A stretch of DNA of 64,000 nt from Streptomyces sp. NBC_01214 (GTDB taxonomy: Bacteria > Actinomycetota > Actinomycetes > Streptomycetales > Streptomycetaceae): contig NZ_JAPEOS010000002.1 of the NCBI RefSeq assembly GCF_026340975.1, positions 2,043,001 through 2,107,000 on the forward strand, read 5' to 3'. A program made the translations under genes and the position numbers. Of the stretch, positions 26,317-34,501 are shown one piece after another (positions within the stretch are counted from its first letter, which is position 1; each line of letters opens with the position of its first letter). The notes below the pieces were generated by a model. It was not told the origin of the DNA. It saw only the letters and a program-made list of their open reading frames with translations, and searched no databases.

Positions 26317-27216
26317 GTGCATACTGCCCGGGTGACCAGCATCGTGATACCGGCCCACAACGAAGGCCGGGTCATCGGCCGCCTCCTCGACGCGCTCCTG
26401 GCCGACACCTCGGTGTCCGCGCCCGACATCGTCGTGGTGTGCAACGGCTGTACGGACGACACCGCCCGCGTGGCGGGCGAGCGCGGCGACCGCGTACGGG
26501 TGGTCGAGATCCCGACCCCCTCCAAACACCGGGCGCTCCGGGTCGGCGACGAGCACGCGCGGAGCTTCCCCCGGCTGTACGTGGACGCCGACGTCGTCGT
26601 CGGGGCCGCCGACGTGGGGGCCCTGGTGGACGCCCTGGACCGGAGCCCGGGGCTGCTCGCCGCAGCCCCCGGCCGGGAGGTCCCGCTGGGCGGCTGCGCC
26701 TGGCCGGTGCGGGCGTACTACCGGGTGTGGCAACGGCTGCCCGCCGTCCGCGAGGGGCTCTTCGGCCGGGGGGTCATCGCCGTGACCGAGGCGGGGCACG
26801 CGCGGATCGCCGCGCTGCCCCCGCTGATGGCCGACGACCTGGCCGCGTCCCTCGCCTTCGGGCCCGGGGAGCGGCGCGTGGTCGAGGAGGCCCGGGTGGT
26901 CGTCCGTCCGCCGCGCACCTGGTCCGACCTGATCAGGCGGCGGGTCCGCGCGGCGACCTCCTCCGCCGAGTTCGAGCGCTTCCAGGCGGCGCGACGGGGT
27001 GGGGCGCCGGGGGCGGCACCCGAGCAGGTGTCGGAGCAGACCGCGCGCACCGGCACGGCCGATCTGCGCGCCCTGCTGCGCGCCCAACCGGCGCTGCTGC
27101 CGGGGGTGGTGGTGTTCGTGGTGGCCGCGCTCGCCGCCCGCCGGGGCTCCCGCAAGGCCATCCGCGACCAGGACTTCTCCACCTGGCTGCGGGACGAGAG
27201 CAGCCGGGAGGGCTGA
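26317..27216 (+). CDS. Glycosyltransferase family 2 with C-terminal membrane segment
   Basis: A GT2 enzyme of about 299 residues. TSIVIPAHNEGRVIGRLL opens the fold, VVVCNGCTDDTARVA follows, and YVDADVVVG supplies the metal-binding DAD. A hydrophobic segment (ALLPGVVVFVVAALAA) near the C-terminus probably anchors it. The start is uncertain: GTG at 26317 has GGAG 12 nt upstream, while GTG at 26332 lies immediately before the conserved fold and could be leaderless. It belongs to the glycan locus by position; the donor is unknown. Confidence 0.82.
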   Translation: MHTARVTSIVIPAHNEGRVIGRLLDALLADTSVSAPDIVVVCNGCTDDTARVAGERGDRVRVVEIPTPSKHRALRVGDEHARSFPRLYVDADVVVGAADVGALVDALDRSPGLLAAAPGREVPLGGCAWPVRAYYRVWQRLPAVREGLFGRGVIAVTEAGHARIAALPPLMADDLAASLAFGPGERRVVEEARVVVRPPRTWSDLIRRRVRAATSSAEFERFQAARRGGAPGAAPEQVSEQTARTGTADLRALLRAQPALLPGVVVFVVAALAARRGSRKAIRDQDFSTWLRDESSREG

Positions 27217-27293
27217 ACCCCCGGCCGATGCGCGGGCGTACGGCCGAATCTGTTCGTACGCCGCACCGTTGGCCCGTACAACCATTAGGGTTC

Positions 27294-27311
27294 CACTCGC
27301 ACGTTCGAGTG
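27294..27311. promoter_or_regulatory. Inverted repeat upstream of the MFS gene, candidate operator
   Basis: CACTCG-6 nt-CGAGTG forms a perfect 6+6 palindrome, with further GTTC/GAAC symmetry just outside it, 34 bp before the ATG at 27345. The position suits a repressor operator or a 5'-UTR hairpin. The cognate regulator is unknown. Confidence 0.4.
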
Positions 27312-27344
27312 AACTCAATCCGTCGGCATCGGGAGCGCCAGAGC

Positions 27345-28799
27345 ATGTACCTCGCGGACCGCTCCGCGCCCGCGCCCGAGGGTGCGAAGACCGCTGCGGA
27401 GCGGGGACCCGTCCGGGCTCCCGCGGTCGCCTCGACCGTCCTCGCCCTGGGCGCGGTCAGCATGATCACCGACATCTCCTCCGAGATGGTCACCGCCGTC
27501 CTGCCCCTGTACCTGATCGCCGGTCTGGGCCTGAGCCCCCTCGGCTTCGGGGCGCTCGACGGCGTCTACAACGGGGTCAGCGCCCTCGTGCAGCTGACCG
27601 GCGGCCACCTCGCCGACCGGGTCCGCAACCACAAGTTGATCGCCGGCATCGGCTACGGCCTGTCGGCCCTGTGCAAACCGCTGCTCCTGTTCGCCCACAG
27701 CCTGGGCCCGATCAGCGTGATCCTCACGCTGGAACGCACCGGCAAGGGACTGCGCACCGCCCCGCGCGACGCGCTGATCTCCCTGTCCACACCGCCCGAG
27801 TTACAAGGGCGCGCCTTCGGCGTGCACCGGGCGATGGACACCACCGGGGCGCTGCTCGGCCCGCTCGCCGCCTTCTTCATCCTGAGCCTGACGGTCGACG
27901 GTTACGACGCCGTCTTCGGCGTCAGCGCCTGCGTCGCCGTACTCGGTGTCGTGGTGCTCATGCTGTTCGTCCCGTCCGGCGGCGACATCCGGCCCGGGCC
28001 GTCCGGCGGAGCCCCCGCCAAGGCCCCCGCCACGGCCCCCGCCAAGGCCACCGCCAAGGCCCCGGCCGCCGCTCCTGCCACCGCAGAAGCCGCCGCCGTC
28101 CCCGGCGCGGACCGGCCGGCCCCCGTACGCCTGCGCGACGCGCTCGGCCTGCTGCGCCTGCCCCGCCTGCGCAACCTGGCCGTCTGCGCCGTCCTGCTGG
28201 GCCTGACCACCGTCAGCGACGCCTTCGTCTACCTGCTCCTGCAACGCCGCACCGGCATCGGCGACCAGTGGTTCCCGCTCATGCCGCTGGGCACCGCCGC
28301 CGTGTTCCTGCTGCTCGCCGTGCCCGCCGGAGCCCTCGCCGACCGGATCGGCCGGCGCACCGTCTTCCTCGTCGGCCACGCCCTCCTGCTGGCCGGCTAC
28401 GGGCTGCTGCTGTGGGCCCCCGCCTGGCCCGCGCTGCCCTACCTCGTCCTCGCCCTGCACGGCATGTTCTACGCCGCCACCGACGGCGTGCTGCCCGCCG
28501 CCGTCGCCGCCACCGTCCCCGGCGAGCTGCGCGCCACCGGCATGGCCCTGGTCGGCACCGGCCAGGCGCTGGCCCGCTTCGGCTGCTCGCTGGCCTTCGG
28601 CGCCGCCTGGACGCTCTGGGGCACCGGCCCGGCGCTGGCCGCCGCCGCGGTCGGCCTGCTGTGCTGCGCCGCCGTCGCCGGCTTCGTCCTGCGCCCGGCA
28701 GCGCCCCGGGACACCGGACCCGAACCGGACCCGGACCTGGACCCGGACCCGGACCCGAACCCGAAGTCGAACCCGAAGCCCGTGAGGCCCCCCAGATGA
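27345..28799 (+). CDS. Major facilitator superfamily transporter
   Basis: A 484-residue MFS permease with 12 predicted helices. The cytoplasmic loop-2 motif is GGHLADRVRNHK, and its half-repeat GALADRIGRRT lies after the central loop. The central loop is an Ala/Pro/Lys low-complexity stretch (about 223-255). The C-terminal tail is built of Asp-Pro/Asn-Pro dipeptides. Codon 153 (27801-27803) is TTA. The ATG at 27345 opens the conserved N-terminus. Its stop overlaps the start of the next gene (ATGA). The substrate is unknown; drug or saccharide efflux are both possible. Confidence 0.85.
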   Translation: MYLADRSAPAPEGAKTAAERGPVRAPAVASTVLALGAVSMITDISSEMVTAVLPLYLIAGLGLSPLGFGALDGVYNGVSALVQLTGGHLADRVRNHKLIAGIGYGLSALCKPLLLFAHSLGPISVILTLERTGKGLRTAPRDALISLSTPPELQGRAFGVHRAMDTTGALLGPLAAFFILSLTVDGYDAVFGVSACVAVLGVVVLMLFVPSGGDIRPGPSGGAPAKAPATAPAKATAKAPAAAPATAEAAAVPGADRPAPVRLRDALGLLRLPRLRNLAVCAVLLGLTTVSDAFVYLLLQRRTGIGDQWFPLMPLGTAAVFLLLAVPAGALADRIGRRTVFLVGHALLLAGYGLLLWAPAWPALPYLVLALHGMFYAATDGVLPAAVAATVPGELRATGMALVGTGQALARFGCSLAFGAAWTLWGTGPALAAAAVGLLCCAAVAGFVLRPAAPRDTGPEPDPDLDPDPDPNPKSNPKPVRPPR

Positions 28800-29815
28800 C
28801 GCTGTCGAACTCACGCCGCCTGCTCGTCCTCGCGGTGGCGGTGCTGCTGCTCGGGGGCCTCGCCGTCGCGCTGGTGCTGCGCTCCGCCACCCGCGACGAC
28901 GAACCGTCGGCGGGCGGACCGACGATCGCCGCCGGGACCGTCACGCTCGACCGGCCCGGCTCCCTGACCTTCCTCAACGGCGGGCAGGGACCGCACCGCG
29001 GAACCCTCGCCTCGGTCCCGGCCGACGCACCCGAGTCCGCGCGCACCGCCTCCGAACTGGGCTGCCAGCGCTTCTACGCCGCCGCGGGCACCGGCGTGTG
29101 CCTGCGCTCCACGCCCGGCGCGCTCGCCCAGGACAACAAGGCCCTGATCGTCGACGCCGAACTGCGCACGCTGCGCAGCTTCCCCCTCGCGGGCACCCCG
29201 AGCCGGGCCCGCGTCTCGCCCAGCGGCCGGTTCGCCGCCTGGACCGTCTTCGTCTCCGGCGAGTCCTACGGCGCCGCGTTCTTCTCCACCCGTACCGCGA
29301 TCGTGGACACCCGCACCTGGAAGCTGGAGGCGAACCTGGAGGAGTTCGCCATCGACATGGACGGCCGGGAGCACCGCGCCCAGGACGTCAACTTCTGGGG
29401 GGTCACCTTCTCCAAGGACGACGACACCTTCTACGCCACCGTCTCCACCGGCGGCGAGACCCACCTGGTCAAGGGATCGATCTCGGGGCGCAGCGTCAAA
29501 ACCCTGGTCAAGAACGTCGAATGCCCCTCCCTGTCCCCGGACGAGACGCGCATCGCGTACAAGAAGCGGGTCCGGGCCGGCGCCTCACTGTGGCGCGAGC
29601 ACGTGATGGACCTCGGGACGCTGCGCGACCACGCGCTCGCGGAGAAGCGCAGCGTGGACGACCAGGCCGCGTGGCTCGACGACCGTACGCTCGCCTACGC
29701 CCTGCCCACCGACGGCGCCGCCGACAGCACGGACCTGTGGACCGTGCCCGCCGACGGCAGCGGCACCCCGCGGCTGCTGGCCCCCGGAGCCTCCTCCCCG
29801 GCCCGGCTCGGCTGA
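28796..29815 (+). CDS. Membrane-anchored beta-propeller-like protein
   Basis: A 339-residue protein with an N-terminal hydrophobic anchor (about residues 8-30), then an all-beta extracytoplasmic domain. TolB-like blades are suggested by VSPSGRFAAW, SKDDDTFYATV, LSPDETRIAYKK and LDDRTLAYAL. It starts inside the MFS stop codon (ATGA), so it is co-translated with the transporter and may act beside it outside the membrane. No catalytic residues are evident. Confidence 0.75.
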   Translation: MTLSNSRRLLVLAVAVLLLGGLAVALVLRSATRDDEPSAGGPTIAAGTVTLDRPGSLTFLNGGQGPHRGTLASVPADAPESARTASELGCQRFYAAAGTGVCLRSTPGALAQDNKALIVDAELRTLRSFPLAGTPSRARVSPSGRFAAWTVFVSGESYGAAFFSTRTAIVDTRTWKLEANLEEFAIDMDGREHRAQDVNFWGVTFSKDDDTFYATVSTGGETHLVKGSISGRSVKTLVKNVECPSLSPDETRIAYKKRVRAGASLWREHVMDLGTLRDHALAEKRSVDDQAAWLDDRTLAYALPTDGAADSTDLWTVPADGSGTPRLLAPGASSPARLG

Positions 29816-29834
29816 CACCGCTGAGGTGTGTCAG
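29812..29834. terminator. Convergent terminator hairpin containing both stop codons
   Basis: CTGACACC, a 5-nt loop, and GGTGTGTCAG form a stem with one small bulge. The TGA of the propeller gene (29813-29815) lies in one arm and the stop of the convergent hydrolase gene (29831-29833) in the other. A single structure therefore can end both transcripts. Confidence 0.55.
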
Positions 29835-30691
29835 GCCCGGTCCACGAAGTCCCGTACCCGGTCGACGAGTACGGCGCTGTCGCGGATCCAGCCGTAGTGG
29901 CGGCCGCCCGGCGCCCCTTCGCCGAGTGCGAGCTCCTCGTACGTCACCCGCGCGCTCGTGAGCTTGTCGCAGAGCCCCCGCACCCCACCGGTCGGTGCCA
30001 TGGGGTCGCCCTCGATGGCCACCGCCAGCACCGGCAGGTCCATCGTGGCCAGCCGGGGCTCGAAGTCCACCGGTGAGGACGGCACGTCGTAGCGGCCCGT
30101 CCGGACCTGGGTGGCCATGTCCCGCAGGACCTGCGCGGAGTCGTTCCCCAGCACCCCCAGGCGGCGGCCGGGGAAGTACCCGTACGCGGAAGCGAAGGCG
30201 GCGGCGAGCTGGAACCCGGCGAGCATGCCCAGGTTCTGCGGGAAGGGCCAGCCGCGGTAGTGGCAGGACGGGGCGCCGACCAGGATCGCGCCCGCGGCCA
30301 TGTGCGGCTCCTGGCTGAGGTAGAGCACGCCGAGCTGCCCGCCGAGGCTGTGCCCGAGCAGGTGGCGCGGCGCCCCGGGGAACGCGGCCGCGACCGCCCG
30401 GAAGAGCGCGGGACAGTCGTACGCCACCATCTCGTGGTAGCCGTAGCGCACCCCGCGCCGCACCTGGACCGAGCTCGTGCCCTGGCCCCGCAACTCCCCG
30501 AGGGCCACCTGGAACCCCGCCTCGACGAGGGCCTCTGCCAGGGGGGTGTAGGAGACGGCCCTGGTGCCCATGGCGGGCATGCACACCAGCACGGGTGCCG
30601 ACGGATCGTCGGGCCTCCGGTGGAACCGGACCCGGACCGTGGCCCCGTCCGCGGAGCGCACCGTCTCCGTGGTCACTTCGGCGGATGACAT
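29831..30691 (-). CDS. Alpha/beta-fold hydrolase
   Basis: A 286-residue serine hydrolase of the alpha/beta fold. The nucleophile elbow is GHSLGG (Ser115). A candidate acid lies in VAIEGDPMAPTGG, and the catalytic His is probably in GGRHYGW near the C-terminus. There is no signal peptide. It resembles actinobacterial esterases or lysophospholipase-like enzymes of unknown substrate. It stands alone and converges on the propeller gene. About 290 bp without a supported gene separates it from the next plus-strand gene. Confidence 0.82.
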   Translation of the reverse strand: MSSAEVTTETVRSADGATVRVRFHRRPDDPSAPVLVCMPAMGTRAVSYTPLAEALVEAGFQVALGELRGQGTSSVQVRRGVRYGYHEMVAYDCPALFRAVAAAFPGAPRHLLGHSLGGQLGVLYLSQEPHMAAGAILVGAPSCHYRGWPFPQNLGMLAGFQLAAAFASAYGYFPGRRLGVLGNDSAQVLRDMATQVRTGRYDVPSSPVDFEPRLATMDLPVLAVAIEGDPMAPTGGVRGLCDKLTSARVTYEELALGEGAPGGRHYGWIRDSAVLVDRVRDFVDRA

Positions 30692-30978
30692 GACCGACCT
30701 CCCTCGCTCGTGGCCATCCTGCGCACATCGCGGACGACGCCCAACGGTTTCCGGCCCCGGCCTGTCGGCCGCCGGACGGTGGCAGTATGGTCCGGACGTA
30801 CCTCCGGAAGTGCTCCTCGACTTCCCGCTGACCGACTACCAGCCGGAGGTCGCCCTCCTCGCCACGGACGGGTGGCTGCGGAGGCGCCGCTTCGGGGCCT
30901 GCGGCTCGAGGGGCCGACCCGAAGAACCGTTCCGGGCCCGTGCAAGCCCCTGATCGACACATGGGAGAACCGGCGGCC

Positions 30979-31482
30979 GTGACCGGCATCGAATTCCTCG
31001 CCTCGTTCCTGAGGACCGGCCGTCTGCACGGGATCGGCATCGGCTCCACCCTCGGCGAGGTCGACCGGGCCGTCCGCCACCGCTTCGTCGACGTGGTCGA
31101 CGAGGAGGGCGAGTCGCTGCGCCGCGACTACGGATTCGTCGAGTTCTACTTCAACCCCGGCGACGAGTGGGTGATGTCTGGCGGCTCCATCGAACTGCAC
31201 CGGCTCGCGTCCGGCCCGGACATGGCGGAGGGATGGGCCCGGACCACGGGGGTCGAGTTCCCCCGGTACGTCGCCTGGGAGGACGTGCGCGACGAGCTCG
31301 CGCGCGTTCCAGGAGCCCCGGAGCTCGAGGTCGGCGACCAGGGCGGCTTCCTGGAGTACCGGGCTGCGGCGTCCCACGTCTCGGTGATCGTCGTGGACGA
31401 CGCGGAGGAGGAGCGGGGCTACCACGCCGGGCACGGGGACGTGTGGAGCGTCAGCCTGTGGGCCCCCGTACCGCCGGGCTGA
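30979..31482 (+). CDS. Hypothetical protein
   Basis: A protein of about 167 residues with strong third-position GC and an alpha/beta composition. The N-terminal IGIGSTLGEVDRAVRHRF and YGFVEFYFNPGDEWV segments recall small Streptomyces immunity-like proteins that sit near toxin genes, but I do not recognise the family. GTG at 30979 has GGGAG 11 nt upstream; ATG at 30961 or GTG at 30940 are alternatives. No toxin gene is adjacent. It is probably cytoplasmic. Confidence 0.6.
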   Translation: MTGIEFLASFLRTGRLHGIGIGSTLGEVDRAVRHRFVDVVDEEGESLRRDYGFVEFYFNPGDEWVMSGGSIELHRLASGPDMAEGWARTTGVEFPRYVAWEDVRDELARVPGAPELEVGDQGGFLEYRAAASHVSVIVVDDAEEERGYHAGHGDVWSVSLWAPVPPG

Positions 31483-31600
31483 CCGCCCGGGGCCGGTCGC
31501 GGCCCGTGCCGTTGCGGACCGCGTCCGGGAGACGGTTCGGCTCCCGTGGCTCGGCGGGCGCAGGGTTCGTCGACGCCCGGCCGCCCGGCGTCGGCGCCGA

Positions 31601-31792
31601 TCAGTGCGCGAGGGGCCCGTCCACACAACCAGCGATGTAGGCGTCCGCCTCTGCGCCTTCGAGCCCGTCGGTCCGAGCGGGGAAGCGGCACGGCTCCTTT
31701 GCCTCGGACAGGTCGGCGCCCGGCCAGCCACCTTCTTCATGCAGCGCGATGCCCATGTCCCGGCCGTCCCGGTACGCGGGCGTCTCCTCCAC
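31601..31792 (-). CDS. Small hypothetical protein
   Basis: A frame of 63 residues whose wobble bases are about 83% G/C, well above what a chance frame gives here. The acidic, Gly-rich product (RDGRDMGIALHEEGGW, then ADAYIAGCVDG) has no signal or membrane helix. The GTG start lacks a clear ribosome-binding site, and an internal ATG at codon 13 is an alternative. It lies antisense to the upstream frame of the next gene. The function is unknown. Confidence 0.45.
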   Translation of the reverse strand: MEETPAYRDGRDMGIALHEEGGWPGADLSEAKEPCRFPARTDGLEGAEADAYIAGCVDGPLAH

Positions 31793-31932
31793 CGGAGCGT
31801 CGGCGGAACAGGTCGACCTACCGGTTGCGCATCCTGCACCTGCGACGGGCCGGCCCGTTCCCCACAGGGCCGGTCGGGTGCTCGAACGGCCCGGAGGGGA
31901 TGGGATGCGGTCCGAGCGGGCACGTGCAGGGC

Positions 31933-32304
31933 ATGGCCTTCGAACATCCCGCGAAGAAGGGCGGCCAGGGGCGGCTCGGACCCTTCGAGAAGCTGGCGGA
32001 GCTGGCCTCGAACTTCACCAGCTCGCCCGCCTTCTCCGTGTTCTGCGTCCTGCTGGTGGCCGGATTCGTCGCGGCCCACCTCGCCCACCTGGACGTGAGC
32101 TGGCAGCACCTGTTCGGCGACGCCATGGGCGCCGTCGCCCTGCTGCTCCTGGCCCTGCTGAAGAACTCCGAACGCCGGGCCGAGCACGCCATCCAGCGCA
32201 AACTCGACGCCATCGCCGCCGCCCTCCTGGAGCAGTACGAGGGCGAGCCGGGCCGCGCGCAGCGGGAGCTGGCCGAGGCCATCGGCATCGAGGACGGCGA
32301 CTAG
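31933..32304 (+). CDS. Low-affinity iron permease-like membrane protein
   Basis: A 123-residue protein with two hydrophobic helices (FSVFCVLLVAGFVAAHLAHL and GDAMGAVALLLLALL). These are followed by KNSERRAEHAIQRKLDAIAAALLEQ, the pattern of the low-affinity iron permease family (PF04120). Iron transport is not proven for bacterial members. ATG at 33 nt upstream (31900) is an alternative start. The stop TAG lies inside the CTAG that begins the MITE-like element, so the native 3' end may have been altered by the insertion. Confidence 0.6.
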   Translation: MAFEHPAKKGGQGRLGPFEKLAELASNFTSSPAFSVFCVLLVAGFVAAHLAHLDVSWQHLFGDAMGAVALLLLALLKNSERRAEHAIQRKLDAIAAALLEQYEGEPGRAQRELAEAIGIEDGD

Positions 32305-32496
32305 GCCGTCTCTTTCGGAACTTGCCGGGCCCGCGACGCCCGGCACCGCACCTCGCCGCGTTGTCGGGGCGCCCGAGTACGTCCAGGTGCGCACCTCCGC
32401 CTTGCGATGCTTCCCCTCGGCCCTGCGGGCCTGGGGAGACCCCATGGCACCGGACGCCGCGGGCTCGGCCGACACGATCCGAAAGAGACGACCTAG
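32301..32496. mobile_element. MITE-like element, 196 bp, IS5-type ends
   Basis: Terminal inverted repeats of 21 bp (32301-32321 and 32476-32496) differ at two positions; both begin CTAGG and contain the 13-bp core CGTCTCTTTCGGA. There is no open reading frame. Inside are an 8-bp-stem hairpin (TGCCGGGC at 32323, 7-nt loop, GCCCGGCA) and a 12-bp palindrome AGGTGCGCACCT (32385-32396). CTAG at both outer ends fits the CTAG/TA target preference of IS5-family elements. It lies between the iron-permease-like gene and the hydrogenase operon. Confidence 0.7.
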
Positions 32497-32607
32497 GTCC
32501 TAGCCGGCGCCTCCTTGGGCCGAGCGGACCCCGGAACGGGCGCTTTCGAGTGACCCGTCGCGCGGGGCTCGGCCGGGGGCGCCCCGAACTCCCCGACCAT
32601 CTCAGGC

Positions 32608-32626
32608 GGCCGGTCATCTTCCGGCC
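32608..32626 (+). promoter_or_regulatory. Hairpin in the leader of hoxX
   Basis: GGCCGG, a 7-nt loop and CCGGCC form a compact stem, extended by GGC/GCC outside a small bulge, about 60 bp before the hoxX start. It could be an attenuator or the terminator of upstream transcription. No T-run follows. Confidence 0.3.
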
Positions 32627-32687
32627 AGGCCGCCGACCAGGCCGGGCACCGCGCACGCGCGGCTCCGGGCCGCCGCTGGGAGATCAC

Positions 32688-34430
32688 GTGTACGTCCTGC
32701 TCGTGGCGAGCGCGTTCAACAGCCTCACCCAGCGAGTCCACGCCGAGCTGCGCGACCACGGCCACCACGTCGCGGTCGAACTCGCCCTCCCCGGCGCCGC
32801 CCTGGCCGACGCCGTACGCAGCCACCGCCCCGACCTCGTGATCGCCCCGATGCTGCGCACCGCCATCCCCGAGGAGGTCTGGGCCGCCCACACCTGCCTG
32901 GTCGTCCACCCGGGTCCGGTCGGCGACCGCGGCCCGTCCTCCCTCGACCGGGCCGTCCAGGACGGCGAGCCCCGATGGGGGGTGACGGTCCTGCAAGCCA
33001 ACGCGGAGATGGACGCCGGCGACGTCTGGGCGAGCGTCGCGTGCCCCCTGCCGCCGGTCGGCAAGAGCGACCTCTACCGCGGCGAGATCGCCGACGCCGC
33101 GCTGGAGGCCGTCCTGCTCGCGGTGGAACGGTTCGCCTCCGGCACGTACGCCCCGCAGCCCCAGACGAGCGGCCGCGCCCGGCCACTGCTGCGCCAGGAC
33201 GACCGCCGGATCGACTGGGAGCACGACACCACCGAGGACGTCCTGCGCGTGCTGCGCGCCGCCGACTCGCAGCCCGGCGTACGCGACGACCTGCTCGGCG
33301 GCGAGTGGTACCTGCACGGGGGGCACCGCGAGGAGCACCTGCGCGGCCGCCCCGGCGCGCTGCTGGCCACCCGGACCGGGGCGCTCTGCCGGGCCACGGC
33401 CGACGGGGCCGTCTGGATCCCGGAACTGCGCCCGCGCCGCCGGCCGGGCGGCCCGGCCGCCCCCAAGCTGCCCGCCACGCTCGCGCTCGGGGACCGGCTG
33501 CCCCCGCTCCCCGAGGTCCCCGCGCCGCCGCCCTGCGGACCCCGCCGGAGCAACTGGTCCGACATCGGCTACGACGAGGAGGGCCAAGCCGGATTCCTGT
33601 CGTTCTCCTTCCCCGGCGGCGCCATGAGCACCGCGCACTGCCGCCGCCTGCTGGACGCGTACCGGGCGGCCCTCACCCGCCCCACCAGCGTCCTGGTCCT
33701 CGGCGGCGGCCGTGACTTCTTCTCCAACGGCATCCACCTCGGCGTCATCGATGCCGCGACCGATCCGGCCGAGGAGTCCTGGGCCAACATCAACGCCATG
33801 AACGACCTGGTCGAGGCGGTGCTGACCACCACCGACCGGCTCGTGGTCAGCGCGCTGGGCGGCAACGCCGCCGCCGGCGGAGCCATGCTCGCCCTCGCCG
33901 CCGACGAGGTCTGGTGCCGCTCGGGCGTCGTCCTGAACCCGCACTACCGCCTGATGGGCCTGCACGGCTCCGAGTACTGGACGTACACCCTGCCCCGCCG
34001 CGTCGGCCCCGCACTCGCGGACCGCCTCACCACCGAGGCCCTCCCGCTGAGCGCCGCCGCAGCCCAGGGGCTCGGACTGGTCGACCGTACGGTCCCCTGC
34101 CCGCCCGGGGACTTCGCCCGCGAGGCGCAGGGCCTCGCGCTGCGCCTCGCCGCCCTGCCCGCCACCGCTTCCCGGATCGCCGCGAAGAAGGCCGCGCGCG
34201 AGCGCGACGAGGCGCAGCGGCCGCTGGCCGACCACCGCCGGGCCGAGCTGGCCCTGATGCGGCGGACCTTCTTCGACCCCGACGCCCCCTACCACGCCCT
34301 GCGCCGCGCCTTCGTCCGCAAGGAGCGCCCGGCCGCCACGCCGTTCCACCTGAGCGGGTCGGCCGTCAGGCCGCGCGCCGTCACTGGACTGGCCGCACCT
34401 GACGCGGCGCCCGCCCCGGACTGCTGTTAG
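32688..34430 (+). CDS. hoxX: Hydrogenase maturation protein HoxX (CO-forming)
   Basis: A 580-residue two-domain protein. The N-terminal formyltransferase-like domain contains HPGPVGDRGPSSLD (74-87). The C-terminal enoyl-CoA hydratase-like domain (from about residue 290) contains FFSNGIHLGVID and ALGGNAAAGGAMLALAADEV. In Aquifex and Ralstonia, HoxX makes the carbon monoxide ligand of the NiFe(CN)2CO site from a formyl group through formyl-CoA, allowing maturation under air. The GTG at 32688 has GGGAG upstream. It leads the hydrogenase operon, which supports an oxygen-tolerant enzyme. Confidence 0.92.
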   Translation: MYVLLVASAFNSLTQRVHAELRDHGHHVAVELALPGAALADAVRSHRPDLVIAPMLRTAIPEEVWAAHTCLVVHPGPVGDRGPSSLDRAVQDGEPRWGVTVLQANAEMDAGDVWASVACPLPPVGKSDLYRGEIADAALEAVLLAVERFASGTYAPQPQTSGRARPLLRQDDRRIDWEHDTTEDVLRVLRAADSQPGVRDDLLGGEWYLHGGHREEHLRGRPGALLATRTGALCRATADGAVWIPELRPRRRPGGPAAPKLPATLALGDRLPPLPEVPAPPPCGPRRSNWSDIGYDEEGQAGFLSFSFPGGAMSTAHCRRLLDAYRAALTRPTSVLVLGGGRDFFSNGIHLGVIDAATDPAEESWANINAMNDLVEAVLTTTDRLVVSALGGNAAAGGAMLALAADEVWCRSGVVLNPHYRLMGLHGSEYWTYTLPRRVGPALADRLTTEALPLSAAAAQGLGLVDRTVPCPPGDFAREAQGLALRLAALPATASRIAAKKAARERDEAQRPLADHRRAELALMRRTFFDPDAPYHALRRAFVRKERPAATPFHLSGSAVRPRAVTGLAAPDAAPAPDCC

Positions 34431-34501
34431 CAAGAAAGGTGTGGGCGAGGCAGGCCGCCTCCCCGCGCCCCTTCCCGATCACCTCCCCGAGGAGCCGTCC
34501 C

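Noticed and set aside
30810..30953. A stretch reading VLLDFPLTDYQPEVALLATDGW, before the hypothetical gene at 30979
   Set aside because: The composition looks protein-like, but it is short, its GTG has the purine stretch too close, and the frame runs on without family resemblance. It might be a gene remnant but cannot be supported.
30979..31482. Calling the hypothetical protein a toxin immunity protein
   Set aside because: The resemblance is only in general composition and no toxin gene is next to it.
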